From Geobacter sp. AOG1 (GTDB lineage: Bacteria; Desulfobacterota; Desulfuromonadia; Geobacterales; Geobacteraceae): a stretch of DNA of 64,000 bases. The stretch lies in contig NZ_BLIZ01000001.1 of assembly GCF_019972315.1 (NCBI RefSeq), forward strand, positions 3,600,472 to 3,664,471, read 5' to 3'. The number at the start of each line of letters is the position of its first letter. Positions within the stretch are counted from its first letter, which is position 1. Under the pieces are notes generated by a model. It ran no database searches and was not told the origin of the DNA. It worked only from the letters and a program-made list of their open reading frames with translations. Positions 39,119-46,934 of this stretch are shown here, piece after piece. A program made the position numbers and the translations under genes.

Positions 39119-40015
39119 TCAGCCGGAACAACGGCAGGATGACGTCCGGTCAATTCCCGCCAGCCAGTGAAGAAGTGTTACCGCGGCATCCGCCGTTATG
39201 CCATCCGCTGCGGAACATTTCATGGCTCCCAGGTTCATGATGACGTGGGAACCGATGTCGACGGCAGACGACCGGAAGTACTCTCCCGGCGACCCGGCCC
39301 CTCGCCGGTCCTTGCCAAAACATCCCTTCACCAGTAAAACAATACCCCTGGCGGCCATGGCAACTTGGTCGGCGGACGATCCGTCCAGATCATCCAGCAA
39401 CGGTGCCAAAGCCTCGGGGTCGCCGATCTTGCCGAGCGCTTCGATCACCGGCTCCGCAAGAAAGGGGTCATGCCGGCGGAGAAGAAGGGGACAGGTCGCC
39501 CGCCGGTCCCCTATCTTTCCTAACGCGACAACTGCTGCGTGCTGCAGCCAGAAGTGATCGACAAAAAGCTCCAGAAGCGGCTCCACCGCCCGGGCATCGC
39601 CGATTTTGCCGAGCGCCTCGGCTGCGCCGTGCCGGACGTTGACATCCGGATCCCGCAATGCCGAAATCAGGGGATCGACAGCCGTGCGGCTACCGATATC
39701 ACCGAGCATGACCGTACTGAAATTCCGTACTTCTTCGTTTGCATCTGCAAGAAGCGCAACCAGCCTCGGGACCGCTGCTTCACCAAAGGCCACCAGCACC
39801 TCCATGGCGGCATTCCTGATGTCGGCATCGGCATCGTTTCGCACTGCCCGCTCAAGAATCGGCGCGATACGCTCAATCCCTCTGCTGAGGACAAGAGTGA
39901 CGGCCTGGGGTCTGAACAATGGGTCGGCATTGCTGATGAACAGGAGGAGTGATTCGATTCCCCTCGTTGACCATGGCCCGGCCAAGGGCGTATTCCGGAC
40001 GCGTATCTCTGGCAT
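39119..40015 (-). CDS. HEAT-repeat protein at the end of the chemoreceptor operon
   Basis: 298 residues. From about residue 30 it is a series of HEAT/PBS-lyase-type helical repeats of about 31 residues (AVPRLVALLADANEEVRNFSTVMLGDIGS; AVDPLISALRDPDVNVRHGAAEALGKIGD; AVEPLLELFVDHFWLQHAAVVALGKIGD). No signal peptide or catalytic motif. Such scaffolds bind other proteins. It follows the MCP gene by 118 nt on the same strand, so a role with the chemoreceptor pathway is inferred from position only. The gap contains a G/C-tract inverted repeat (40050-40093). Confidence 0.8.
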   Translation of the reverse strand: MPEIRVRNTPLAGPWSTRGIESLLLFISNADPLFRPQAVTLVLSRGIERIAPILERAVRNDADADIRNAAMEVLVAFGEAAVPRLVALLADANEEVRNFSTVMLGDIGSRTAVDPLISALRDPDVNVRHGAAEALGKIGDARAVEPLLELFVDHFWLQHAAVVALGKIGDRRATCPLLLRRHDPFLAEPVIEALGKIGDPEALAPLLDDLDGSSADQVAMAARGIVLLVKGCFGKDRRGAGSPGEYFRSSAVDIGSHVIMNLGAMKCSAADGITADAAVTLLHWLAGIDRTSSCRCSG

Positions 40016-40133
40016 TCCGTGCCTTTCCTTACTGCATTGTCACCGTCAGTCCTCCCTCCCCCCCCAAAGAAGATGGCAGGGTGGGGAGGGAGGGAGAACT
40101 CTATTGACGTCACATCTAACCGACTAAGTAGAA

Positions 40134-42764
40134 CTACTTGACCTTGAACTCGGCGACCATGCCGGCCAGGTCGACTGCCTGCTGGGACAGGTTCTGGGCC
40201 GAACGGGAAAGCTGTTCCACCGAGGCCAGGTTTTCCCGGGAGCTGTCGCTGATGCTTTCCACCGCCTGCACCACCATCTCCCCGCCCTTCTTCTGCTCCG
40301 CCGTGGCGTTGGCTACCGTCAGGGTCATGGCGTTCATGCTGTTGATCGCCTCCACGATCTGCCGCGCCGACAGCGCCTGCTCCCGCGTGGCGATGTTCAC
40401 CTGCTGGGTCACGTTGTTCATGTTCTCCACCGCAATCCGGATCTGCTTGCTCCCCTGGGCCTGCTCCCGGGTCGCTCCCGTTACCTCCTGGGTGACGGTG
40501 TTCATCCGCTCCACGGCGATCCGGATCTGCTTCCCACCCTGGGCCTGCTCACGTGCCGCATTGGCCACCTGGGCCGTGGACAGGGTCATCCGCTCCACCG
40601 ACTTCAGCACCTGCCCGGAGGCGTTGGCCTGTTCACCCGTCATCAGGGATATGTCGGACATGAGGGTGCTTGTCTTTTCAATGCTCTTGACGATGTTTGC
40701 CAGGGCGTTCCCCGCCACGCCGGACAGCTCCATGGAGGAACGGGCTTCCTGGGCCGCCAGTTCGCCGTACTTCACCGAGTCCCCGGTGTCGGCCTGGACC
40801 TGCTTGATTACCTCGCCGATCTCCTTGGTGGCGTTGACGCTCCGCTCCGCCAGCTTTCTTACCTCTTCCGCGACCACAGCAAAGCCCCGGCCCGCATCCC
40901 CCGCCCGCGCCGCCTCGATGGCCGCGTTCAGCGCCAGGAGGTTCGTCTGGTCGGCAATCTCGTTGATCACCTTGACGATGCTGCCGATCTCCTCGGAGCG
41001 TTTCCCCAGGTTGGCGATGGAGGCGGCGGTCTTCTCGATGACGTTCCCCACGCGTTCCATGGCCATCAGCGCCTGCTGCACCGCCTCCTGTCCCGCCGAG
41101 CCTTCCTTGGCCGCAGCCTTGGCCACATCATCCGCAGCGGTAACGTTCTTGGCCGACTCCCGGATGGAAACGGCCAGCTGTTCGATGATAGCCGCCGTGT
41201 CGGTCGCCACCTGCTGCAGTTCCTGGGTGTTCCCCGCCACCTGGTCGATGGAGACGGTCATCTGCTCGATGGTGGAGGAGGTCTCGGATACGGACGACGC
41301 CAGCTCTTCGGCGCTCTGGGCCACCCGGTCGATGGAGACCGTCATCTGCTCGATGGTGGCCGAGGTCTCGGCAACCGACGACGCCATCACTTCGGCACTC
41401 TTGGATACCTGCTCGCTGGACGCCCCCAGCTCCTGCACCGACGAGGAGACCTCGTCCACGTTGGAGGCCAGGGAATCGGCGTTGGCCGCCACGGTCTGGA
41501 TGGAGGCCGCCATTTGCACCATGGTGCTGGAGGTCTCATCTGCCGCCGACGACTGGGAATGGGCCGCCTTGGTCAACTGGTTCGAGCCGGCAGATATTTC
41601 GTCGGATGCCGACGCCACCTGGCTTGATGAGTCCCGTATCTTGCCGATCATCTCCCTGAGCCTCTCGACCATGGAGTTCAACGCATTGGACAGATCTCCC
41701 ACCTCATCCTTCGTCCTGACCTCCAATGTCTGGGACAGGTCGCCAGCCGCCACAGCTTGGGCAAAGGCAACCCCCTTGATCATGGGGTTGGCGATGGAAC
41801 GGGCAATGAATATTGCCAACAATGCAATGATTATTACCGCTACCAGGACGATGACGATAACGATGTTGCGCAGGGTATTGACCGGCGCATAGATTTCATT
41901 GGTTCCCTGGGCAACGACATAGCTCCAGCCGAGCCCCTTGTAGTCACCGAACCCCTTGGACGGCTCATAGGCAGCAAGGTAGTTGATCCCTTCGTAGACA
42001 TACTCCCCTTCACCCTTTTCTCCTTTGACCATCTTCTTGGCCAGCTCCGCCAGCACCGGATTCTGTCCCTTCAGCAAGTCCTCCTTGAAGATCTTCTCCT
42101 TTTTGGGGTGGGCAATGACGACACCCTCCCTGTTGACGAGGTAGGCATGACCCGTCAACCCGGCCTTTTCTTCATCTATGATTTTTTCCACGATGCTCCA
42201 GCTCATCCGGCTCGTGAGAACCCCGATGACCTGTCCCCCCGCACCCTTGACCGGCGCCGAAAAACTCACGACATTTTCCTTCGCCGTGTCGGAATAGGCA
42301 ACGTCCTTGATATTGACCTCGCCGTTCATCGCCTTTTTGAACCATTCGTGACTGCTCTGGTTCTGCTGGACGTCCGATCTCGTCAGCAGGCTGGGGTCGT
42401 TCGCCGCGACCAGATTCCCCGCCGCATCGAAGAGCATGATGTACTTGTAGACGTCATATCCCTTTTCGATACCGGCAAGCAGTTTCGTTGCCTCCCCATA
42501 CTCCTTTTTCTGCAGCGCTGCGGAAACGACGGGCAAGGCTGCCCATGCCTTCACATCGTCCTGGCGGTCGTTCATCATGACATCGATGGTACGCATGAGG
42601 CCGTCCGCCGTATCGGCGAGCATCTCCTGCCCCATTCCCTGCAGACTTGTCTTTGAACGCTGAAACGATATGGACGAGACCGCAATGAGTGGAACCAGCG
42701 ACATGGCGAGGAAGAAGAGCAGCAGCTTGCCTTGCAGCCCCTGGAAAAAGGTGCGTTTTTTCAT
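40134..42764 (-). CDS. Methyl-accepting chemotaxis protein with Cache-type sensor domain and long signalling helix
   Basis: 876 residues. TM1 about 12-34; periplasmic Cache-like domain about 40-300 ([47 protein letters not shown]); TM2 about 303-325; HAMP about 326-378. The cytoplasmic coiled-coil is very long and repetitive: heptad blocks such as ETS(S/A)[10 protein letters not shown](R/Q)VA occur several times before the hairpin tip ([41 protein letters not shown], near residue 611), and Q(I)RIAVE(R/N)MN repeats occur after it. AAGGAG lies before the start. Probably signals through the CheW encoded upstream; cheA is not in the window. Confidence 0.95.
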   Translation of the reverse strand: MKKRTFFQGLQGKLLLFFLAMSLVPLIAVSSISFQRSKTSLQGMGQEMLADTADGLMRTIDVMMNDRQDDVKAWAALPVVSAALQKKEYGEATKLLAGIEKGYDVYKYIMLFDAAGNLVAANDPSLLTRSDVQQNQSSHEWFKKAMNGEVNIKDVAYSDTAKENVVSFSAPVKGAGGQVIGVLTSRMSWSIVEKIIDEEKAGLTGHAYLVNREGVVIAHPKKEKIFKEDLLKGQNPVLAELAKKMVKGEKGEGEYVYEGINYLAAYEPSKGFGDYKGLGWSYVVAQGTNEIYAPVNTLRNIVIVIVLVAVIIIALLAIFIARSIANPMIKGVAFAQAVAAGDLSQTLEVRTKDEVGDLSNALNSMVERLREMIGKIRDSSSQVASASDEISAGSNQLTKAAHSQSSAADETSSTMVQMAASIQTVAANADSLASNVDEVSSSVQELGASSEQVSKSAEVMASSVAETSATIEQMTVSIDRVAQSAEELASSVSETSSTIEQMTVSIDQVAGNTQELQQVATDTAAIIEQLAVSIRESAKNVTAADDVAKAAAKEGSAGQEAVQQALMAMERVGNVIEKTAASIANLGKRSEEIGSIVKVINEIADQTNLLALNAAIEAARAGDAGRGFAVVAEEVRKLAERSVNATKEIGEVIKQVQADTGDSVKYGELAAQEARSSMELSGVAGNALANIVKSIEKTSTLMSDISLMTGEQANASGQVLKSVERMTLSTAQVANAAREQAQGGKQIRIAVERMNTVTQEVTGATREQAQGSKQIRIAVENMNNVTQQVNIATREQALSARQIVEAINSMNAMTLTVANATAEQKKGGEMVVQAVESISDSSRENLASVEQLSRSAQNLSQQAVDLAGMVAEFKVK

Positions 42765-42795
42765 ATTGAGTAGTCTCCTTTTTGGGATTGTATAT

Positions 42796-43365
42796 TTACT
42801 GGATGTTCAGTTTATCCGTCAGCAACAGCGCCCGGTTCAGGTCGAGGATGATGATCAGTCTCCCTTCCAGCTTGCCGACCCCTTTGATGTAGTTCTGGTC
42901 CAGGGTGATCGCCTCTTCCGGTATCTCCTCGATGATCGCCGACGACAGCTTGATCACCTGGGAAACACCGTCAACCAGCATCCCGAGACGCTTCCCGTTC
43001 AGCTCGATGACAATGATCCGCTGGGCATCCGTCACCACTCCAACCGGCATCCGGAACCGGCTCCGCAGGTCCACGACCGGGATGATCTTTCCCCGGAGGT
43101 TGATCACTCCCCGCACATGTGCTGGCGCACCGGGGACCGGGGTTATGTCCGTGGCCCGGATAATCTCCTGGACGCTGCTGATATCGACCCCGTACTCCTC
43201 CCGCCCCAGGCTGAAGGTGACCAGGTGGTGGAGCTTTTCTTCCTGTTGTGCAGTCATGGCCGTGGCAACAGCGTCCAACTCCTCCTGAGCTTTTCCCACG
43301 AACTGGGACAGGATATCCTCTGCCAGCCCCGACTGGGGGAGTACCATCTCCTTATTGTCCTGCAT
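42796..43365 (-). CDS. CheW-like chemotaxis coupling protein
   Basis: 189 residues from the ATG at 43365 (GAGGAGG 6 nt before; the longer frame has no ribosome site). After about 50 N-terminal residues the CheW domain follows: [59 protein letters not shown]. It couples receptors to a CheA kinase. 31 nt upstream of the MCP gene. Confidence 0.95.
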   Translation of the reverse strand: MQDNKEMVLPQSGLAEDILSQFVGKAQEELDAVATAMTAQQEEKLHHLVTFSLGREEYGVDISSVQEIIRATDITPVPGAPAHVRGVINLRGKIIPVVDLRSRFRMPVGVVTDAQRIIVIELNGKRLGMLVDGVSQVIKLSSAIIEEIPEEAITLDQNYIKGVGKLEGRLIIILDLNRALLLTDKLNIQ

Positions 43366-43457
43366 GTGCGCCTCCTCTTCCGATATTCTGTATGGGCGAT
43401 GCTCTATCATAGGTACTCGTCGAGCAGAACAGAACTGCCGATAATTCCCGCTGCGCC

Positions 43458-43886
43458 TCAGAGCGCCGACGGTGCGGAAAGGGAGGACCCCGCCACCTTA
43501 GCCGCCGGGGCAGCGGAACCCGCCATGACTTTACCGATAAGGGCATGGAGGTCGGCTGGCTGGAACGGCTTCTTCACATACCCCCTGGCACCCAGCGACA
43601 GGCCCCTCACCGTGTCCTCCTCTTTTCCCTCGGTACTGATGATAATGACCGGGATACGGCGGGGGATACCGAGGGGAGCGGCCTTATGCAGGAATTGAAT
43701 GCCGTTCATGACCGGCATGTTGATATCGAGCAGGATCAACTGGATGTCGTGCTGCTTCGCCAGAATATCCAGGGCCTCCTGGCCATTCATGGCATCGACA
43801 ATTTCACATCCATAACCGTTCATAACGAGGCGATACATCTGATGGATAAGCGCCGAATCATCGACGACCAGTATTTTCTTTAACAT
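43458..43886 (-). CDS. CheY-like single-domain response regulator
   Basis: 142 residues from the ATG at 43886 (GGGGGAGG ribosome site). Acidic pair D9/D10, phospho-acceptor D54 (LILLDINMPVMNG), switch Ser in IIIST, Lys in YVKKPF. A short Ala/Ser-rich tail (about residues 122-142) follows the receiver. First gene of the sigma-54-type operon with cheW, the MCP and the HEAT gene. Confidence 0.95.
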   Translation of the reverse strand: MLKKILVVDDSALIHQMYRLVMNGYGCEIVDAMNGQEALDILAKQHDIQLILLDINMPVMNGIQFLHKAAPLGIPRRIPVIIISTEGKEEDTVRGLSLGARGYVKKPFQPADLHALIGKVMAGSAAPAAKVAGSSLSAPSAL

Positions 43887-43964
43887 GACATCCTCCCCCA
43901 ACAATCTTTGTGTGTGAATGGCATCTTGCCTCTACCCACCGTCGTATCGACGTCTAGATAGAGA

Positions 43965-43978
43965 GCACTAAGCGTGCC
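43965..43978 (-). promoter_or_regulatory. Sigma-54 (-24/-12) promoter of the cheY-cheW-mcp-HEAT operon
   Basis: On the minus strand the sequence is TGGGCACGCTTAGTGCTC: GGCACG-N4-GTGC with exact -24/-12 spacing, one mismatch in the -12 box. It lies about 80 nt upstream of the CheY-like start. Start of transcription expected near 43953. Confidence 0.7.
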
Positions 43979-44058
43979 CACGCATTTTCCATGGTTGATA
44001 TGTTAATGATATCGGTAGGTTGCAGCATCGAAGGGAAGATTTGAAGCACTTTTAAGGG

Positions 44059-44076
44059 GTGCGACGAATGTTGACG
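44059..44076. promoter_or_regulatory. Upstream activator site candidate, proximal copy
   Basis: GTGCGACGAATGTTGACG resembles the distal copy (GTGCRACGAATGTYG core shared) and lies about 90 bp upstream of the -24/-12 element, a usual distance for sigma-54 activators. Another overlapping GGAATGTCGG half-site follows directly. Confidence 0.5.
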
Positions 44077-44145
44077 GAATGTCGGCGGTGGGGATAAAGA
44101 CTACATGATAGTGGGAGGTTACGTCGTGAGCGACGGGAGGTGATG

Positions 44146-44163
44146 GTGCAACGAATGTCGCAC
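44146..44163. promoter_or_regulatory. Upstream activator site candidate, distal copy
   Basis: GTGCAACGAATGTCGCAC is an 18-bp imperfect palindrome (GTGCRAC-N4-GTYGCAC), about 180 bp upstream of the sigma-54 promoter. With the proximal copy it also forms a 12-bp inverted pair (AAGGGGTGCGAC at 44054-44065, GTCGCACCCCTT at 44157-44168). The rest of the 43887-44236 gap shows no gene. Confidence 0.55.
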
Positions 44164-44236
44164 CCCTTTCGGCAGATACTGGTTCATCGGGAGTAACGCC
44201 CAGGGAGAGAGCAGTTTCCCCCGGTCGTCCTCCTTT

Positions 44237-45640
44237 CTATTTTCTGCTGAGCCTCTTGTTCAACGCCTGGCGGGACAATCCGAGACGGGACGCAGCCACC
44301 CCCTGGTTGCCATCGGACAATCTGAGGGCCTCGGCAATCAGGAATTCTTCCATCTCGGTCAGGGTGGGAAACCGCCCTGTTACGTTCATCCACGGCTCTA
44401 ATGAACAGGGTTGGGGAAGAACCGTGTCCGACGCCGAAGCCTCCTTGCCGATAACCTCCCGGAAGGAACCGGTGGACAGCACCCCCCCCTGGTGCCGCGC
44501 CATGGCGTCAAAGACCATGGCACGCAGCTCGCGCACATTCCCCGGAAACGAGTAGGCCCGAAGGTAGTTGACCAGTTCGGGAGGGTAGGCCGGCTTCTTT
44601 TTCTGCAGTGAGGAGGCGGCAACCTCCAGGAAAGACTCGAGGAGGAGAGGGATGTCCTCGGACCTTTCCCGCAGGGGAGGGATATGTACATGGTGGGCAC
44701 GGAGGCGGTAGTAAAGATCCTTCCTGAATTGACCTTCCGCAACGAGACCGTTCAAATCGCTGTTCGTGGCCACGATTATCCGTGCCCTGCTGCGCACCGC
44801 AACGTCGGAACCAAGGGGATGGTACTCCCCTTCCAGCAGCCGGAGGAGCTTTACCTGGGACGCAGGGGTCAGGTCTCCGACCTCGTCGAGGAACAGGGTG
44901 CCGCCGCCGGCCCGGGCAACCATCCCTTCCCGCGCCTGGTCAGCCCCGGTAAACGCCCCCTTTCGGTGGCCGAAAAGGGCATCGGAAAACATGTGATCGT
45001 CGAGGCCGGCACCGTTTACCGCAACCCACTCCCCGGTGCGCCGGCTCAAGCCATGGAGTGCCCGCGCTATCAGCTCCTTCCCCACCCCCGTTTCACCGGT
45101 GATGAGAACCGGCTGGTCCGAAGGGGCGATTCCCTCCATGTAGCCGAAGATCGCCTTCATCCTGGCGCTTTGCGTAGTGATAGCGGCAAAGGCGGCTTCG
45201 TCGTGCAGCTTCCCCGAAACGAGGTACTCCCGCAATGAAGATATCTCGCGCCGCAGGGAGTATATTTCCAGCCCCTTCCTGACACAGGCGACGAACCGGC
45301 TGTTTTCGATCGGTTTCACCAGGTAGTCGAAGGCGCCCGTTTTCATGCAATTGACGGCCGTTTCCAGTTCGTTGGCGGCGGTCATGATGATGACCGGCAG
45401 ATGGGGGTAATTGCCGGCAATCTCCGCGAGCAGGTCCTTGCCGGACAGATAGGGCATCTGCAGGTCGAGCACGACCACCCCGACTTCCTGTTCCGCGAGG
45501 AACGGGAGGAGTTTGCGGCTGTCCTCCATGGTCAGGACATTGCCCAACCCCGCCTGCCGCAGCATCACGCTGGAGCTGAAAAGAATTTCCGGCTCATCGT
45601 CCACCAGCACGATACCCGGTGAAGAATTCTTCATTTCCAT
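44237..45640 (-). CDS. NtrC-family sigma-54-dependent response regulator
   Basis: 467 residues. Receiver domain with acidic D14/D15/E16, phospho-acceptor D59 (VVVLDLQMPYLSG) and K in YLVKPI; AAA+ domain with Walker A GETGVGKE (about 179-186), intact sigma-54 contact loop GAFTGA (about 228), Walker B LFLDEVGD, R-finger region FRKDLYYRL; C-terminal Fis-type HTH (GVAASRLGLSRQALNKRLSRK). GAGGAG ribosome site. It lies just upstream of a sigma-54 promoter with dyad operators and is divergent from a kinase gene; the kinase and the che operon are its probable partner and target. Confidence 0.97.
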   Translation of the reverse strand: MEMKNSSPGIVLVDDEPEILFSSSVMLRQAGLGNVLTMEDSRKLLPFLAEQEVGVVVLDLQMPYLSGKDLLAEIAGNYPHLPVIIMTAANELETAVNCMKTGAFDYLVKPIENSRFVACVRKGLEIYSLRREISSLREYLVSGKLHDEAAFAAITTQSARMKAIFGYMEGIAPSDQPVLITGETGVGKELIARALHGLSRRTGEWVAVNGAGLDDHMFSDALFGHRKGAFTGADQAREGMVARAGGGTLFLDEVGDLTPASQVKLLRLLEGEYHPLGSDVAVRSRARIIVATNSDLNGLVAEGQFRKDLYYRLRAHHVHIPPLRERSEDIPLLLESFLEVAASSLQKKKPAYPPELVNYLRAYSFPGNVRELRAMVFDAMARHQGGVLSTGSFREVIGKEASASDTVLPQPCSLEPWMNVTGRFPTLTEMEEFLIAEALRLSDGNQGVAASRLGLSRQALNKRLSRK

Positions 45641-45814
45641 TCGGCTGCTCCTCTGTTATGGTACGGATTTTGAAGACCAATTGCGACACATGATACCACA
45701 AGCAACTGGCAAAGAAAAAGGTCATAGGTGATCTCAAGGAGAAAACCGGGCCATGAGAATTCAATTTTCGGAGTCCGCCGCCGCGTTTCCAGGATCTATG
45801 GACGGGAGGAAGCT

Positions 45815-46930
45815 ATGAAATCTCCGCTGAAAGGAACCGTCTGCCTGGTCATTCTGGGAGCGGCGATGCTCCTCGCAGCCTGTCAAAAGGAACCGGTCAG
45901 GCTGGGGTTTGTCGGCGGTATCACCGGAAGGAGTGCCGACCTCGGGGTGGCGGGCCGAAATGGCGCCATGCTGGCCGTCGAACAGAAAAACGCCGCGGGG
46001 GGGATCAACGGGCACCTCGTCGAGCTCCTCATCCGTGACGACGGACAGAGCCCCGACGCCGCCCGACGGGTTGTTGCGGAACTCATCGGCCGGGACGTCG
46101 AGATCATCATCGGCCCGATGACTAGCAGCATTGCCATGGCAACCGTCCCGCTCGTCAACTCCTCGAAAACCGTCATGCTGAGTCCCACGGTGACGACAAC
46201 CGATCTGGCCGGCAAGGACGACAACTTTCTCCGTGTCATCGCCACTACCAGAGACTACGCCAGCAAAAGCGCCCGCTACCAGGCGGAAAAATTGGGGCAC
46301 CGTACGGTTGCGGCGATATACGACCTGGACAACCGTTCCTATACGGAAAGCTGGATCAACGACTTCCGCACCACACTCGAGTCGCTGGGGGGGCGGATGG
46401 CAGCGGTGAAAAGCTTCCGGTCGGGGGATGACACTGTCTTTTCCGAGGAGGCCAAAGGGCTCCTTTCGTCCCGGCCCGATGTGGTGCTGGTCGTCTGCAA
46501 CGCCGTCGATGCCGCCATGATCTGCCAGCAGGTGCGCAAACTGAAACCATCGCAGCCGATTGTCATGGCGGAATGGGCCTCGACCCAACGTTTGATCGAA
46601 CTGGCGGGGGCAGCTGTGGAGAGTGTCCATGTGGCCCAATATCTTGACCACAATGATCATTCCGAACGTTATCAGAACTTCCGCAGGGCCTACCAGGAAC
46701 GTTTCGGCCAGGAGCCTGGTTATGCCGGCATAGCAGGTTACGATAGCGCCACGGTGGCACTTGCAGCCCTTGCACGCCGAAAGGCCGGGACGTCGATCAA
46801 GGAGGCGATCCTTGCCATCCGCACGTTCCAGGGCGTGCAGCAGACCATCACCATCGACCGGTTCGGCGATGCGGATCGTAGAACCTTCATCACCACGATC
46901 CGCAACGGACAGTATGTGACCAAGGAGTGA
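45815..46930 (+). CDS. Lipoprotein periplasmic ligand-binding protein (Leu/Ile/Val-type, Peripla_BP_6)
   Basis: 371 residues from the ATG at 45815 (GGGAGG ribosome site). Lipobox LLAAC at about residue 22 predicts a membrane-tethered lipoprotein. The mature part is a type I periplasmic-binding fold: VRLGFVGGITGRSADLGVAGRNGAMLAVEQKNAAGGINGHLVELLIRDD and IIGPMTSS near the binding cleft. No ABC permease or ATPase genes are adjacent; instead a histidine kinase follows 4 nt later, so it likely feeds ligand information to the kinase. Ligand unknown. Confidence 0.93.
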   Translation: MKSPLKGTVCLVILGAAMLLAACQKEPVRLGFVGGITGRSADLGVAGRNGAMLAVEQKNAAGGINGHLVELLIRDDGQSPDAARRVVAELIGRDVEIIIGPMTSSIAMATVPLVNSSKTVMLSPTVTTTDLAGKDDNFLRVIATTRDYASKSARYQAEKLGHRTVAAIYDLDNRSYTESWINDFRTTLESLGGRMAAVKSFRSGDDTVFSEEAKGLLSSRPDVVLVVCNAVDAAMICQQVRKLKPSQPIVMAEWASTQRLIELAGAAVESVHVAQYLDHNDHSERYQNFRRAYQERFGQEPGYAGIAGYDSATVALAALARRKAGTSIKEAILAIRTFQGVQQTITIDRFGDADRRTFITTIRNGQYVTKE

Positions 46931-46934
46931 CCGC

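Noticed and set aside
40050..40093. Terminator after the MCP gene
   Set aside because: The C/G-tract inverted repeat has no following T run, and the HEAT gene downstream probably belongs to the same transcript.
45641..45814. Sigma-54 promoter in the divergent spacer of the regulator and the binding-protein gene
   Set aside because: No GG-N10-GC element with flanking matches on either strand.
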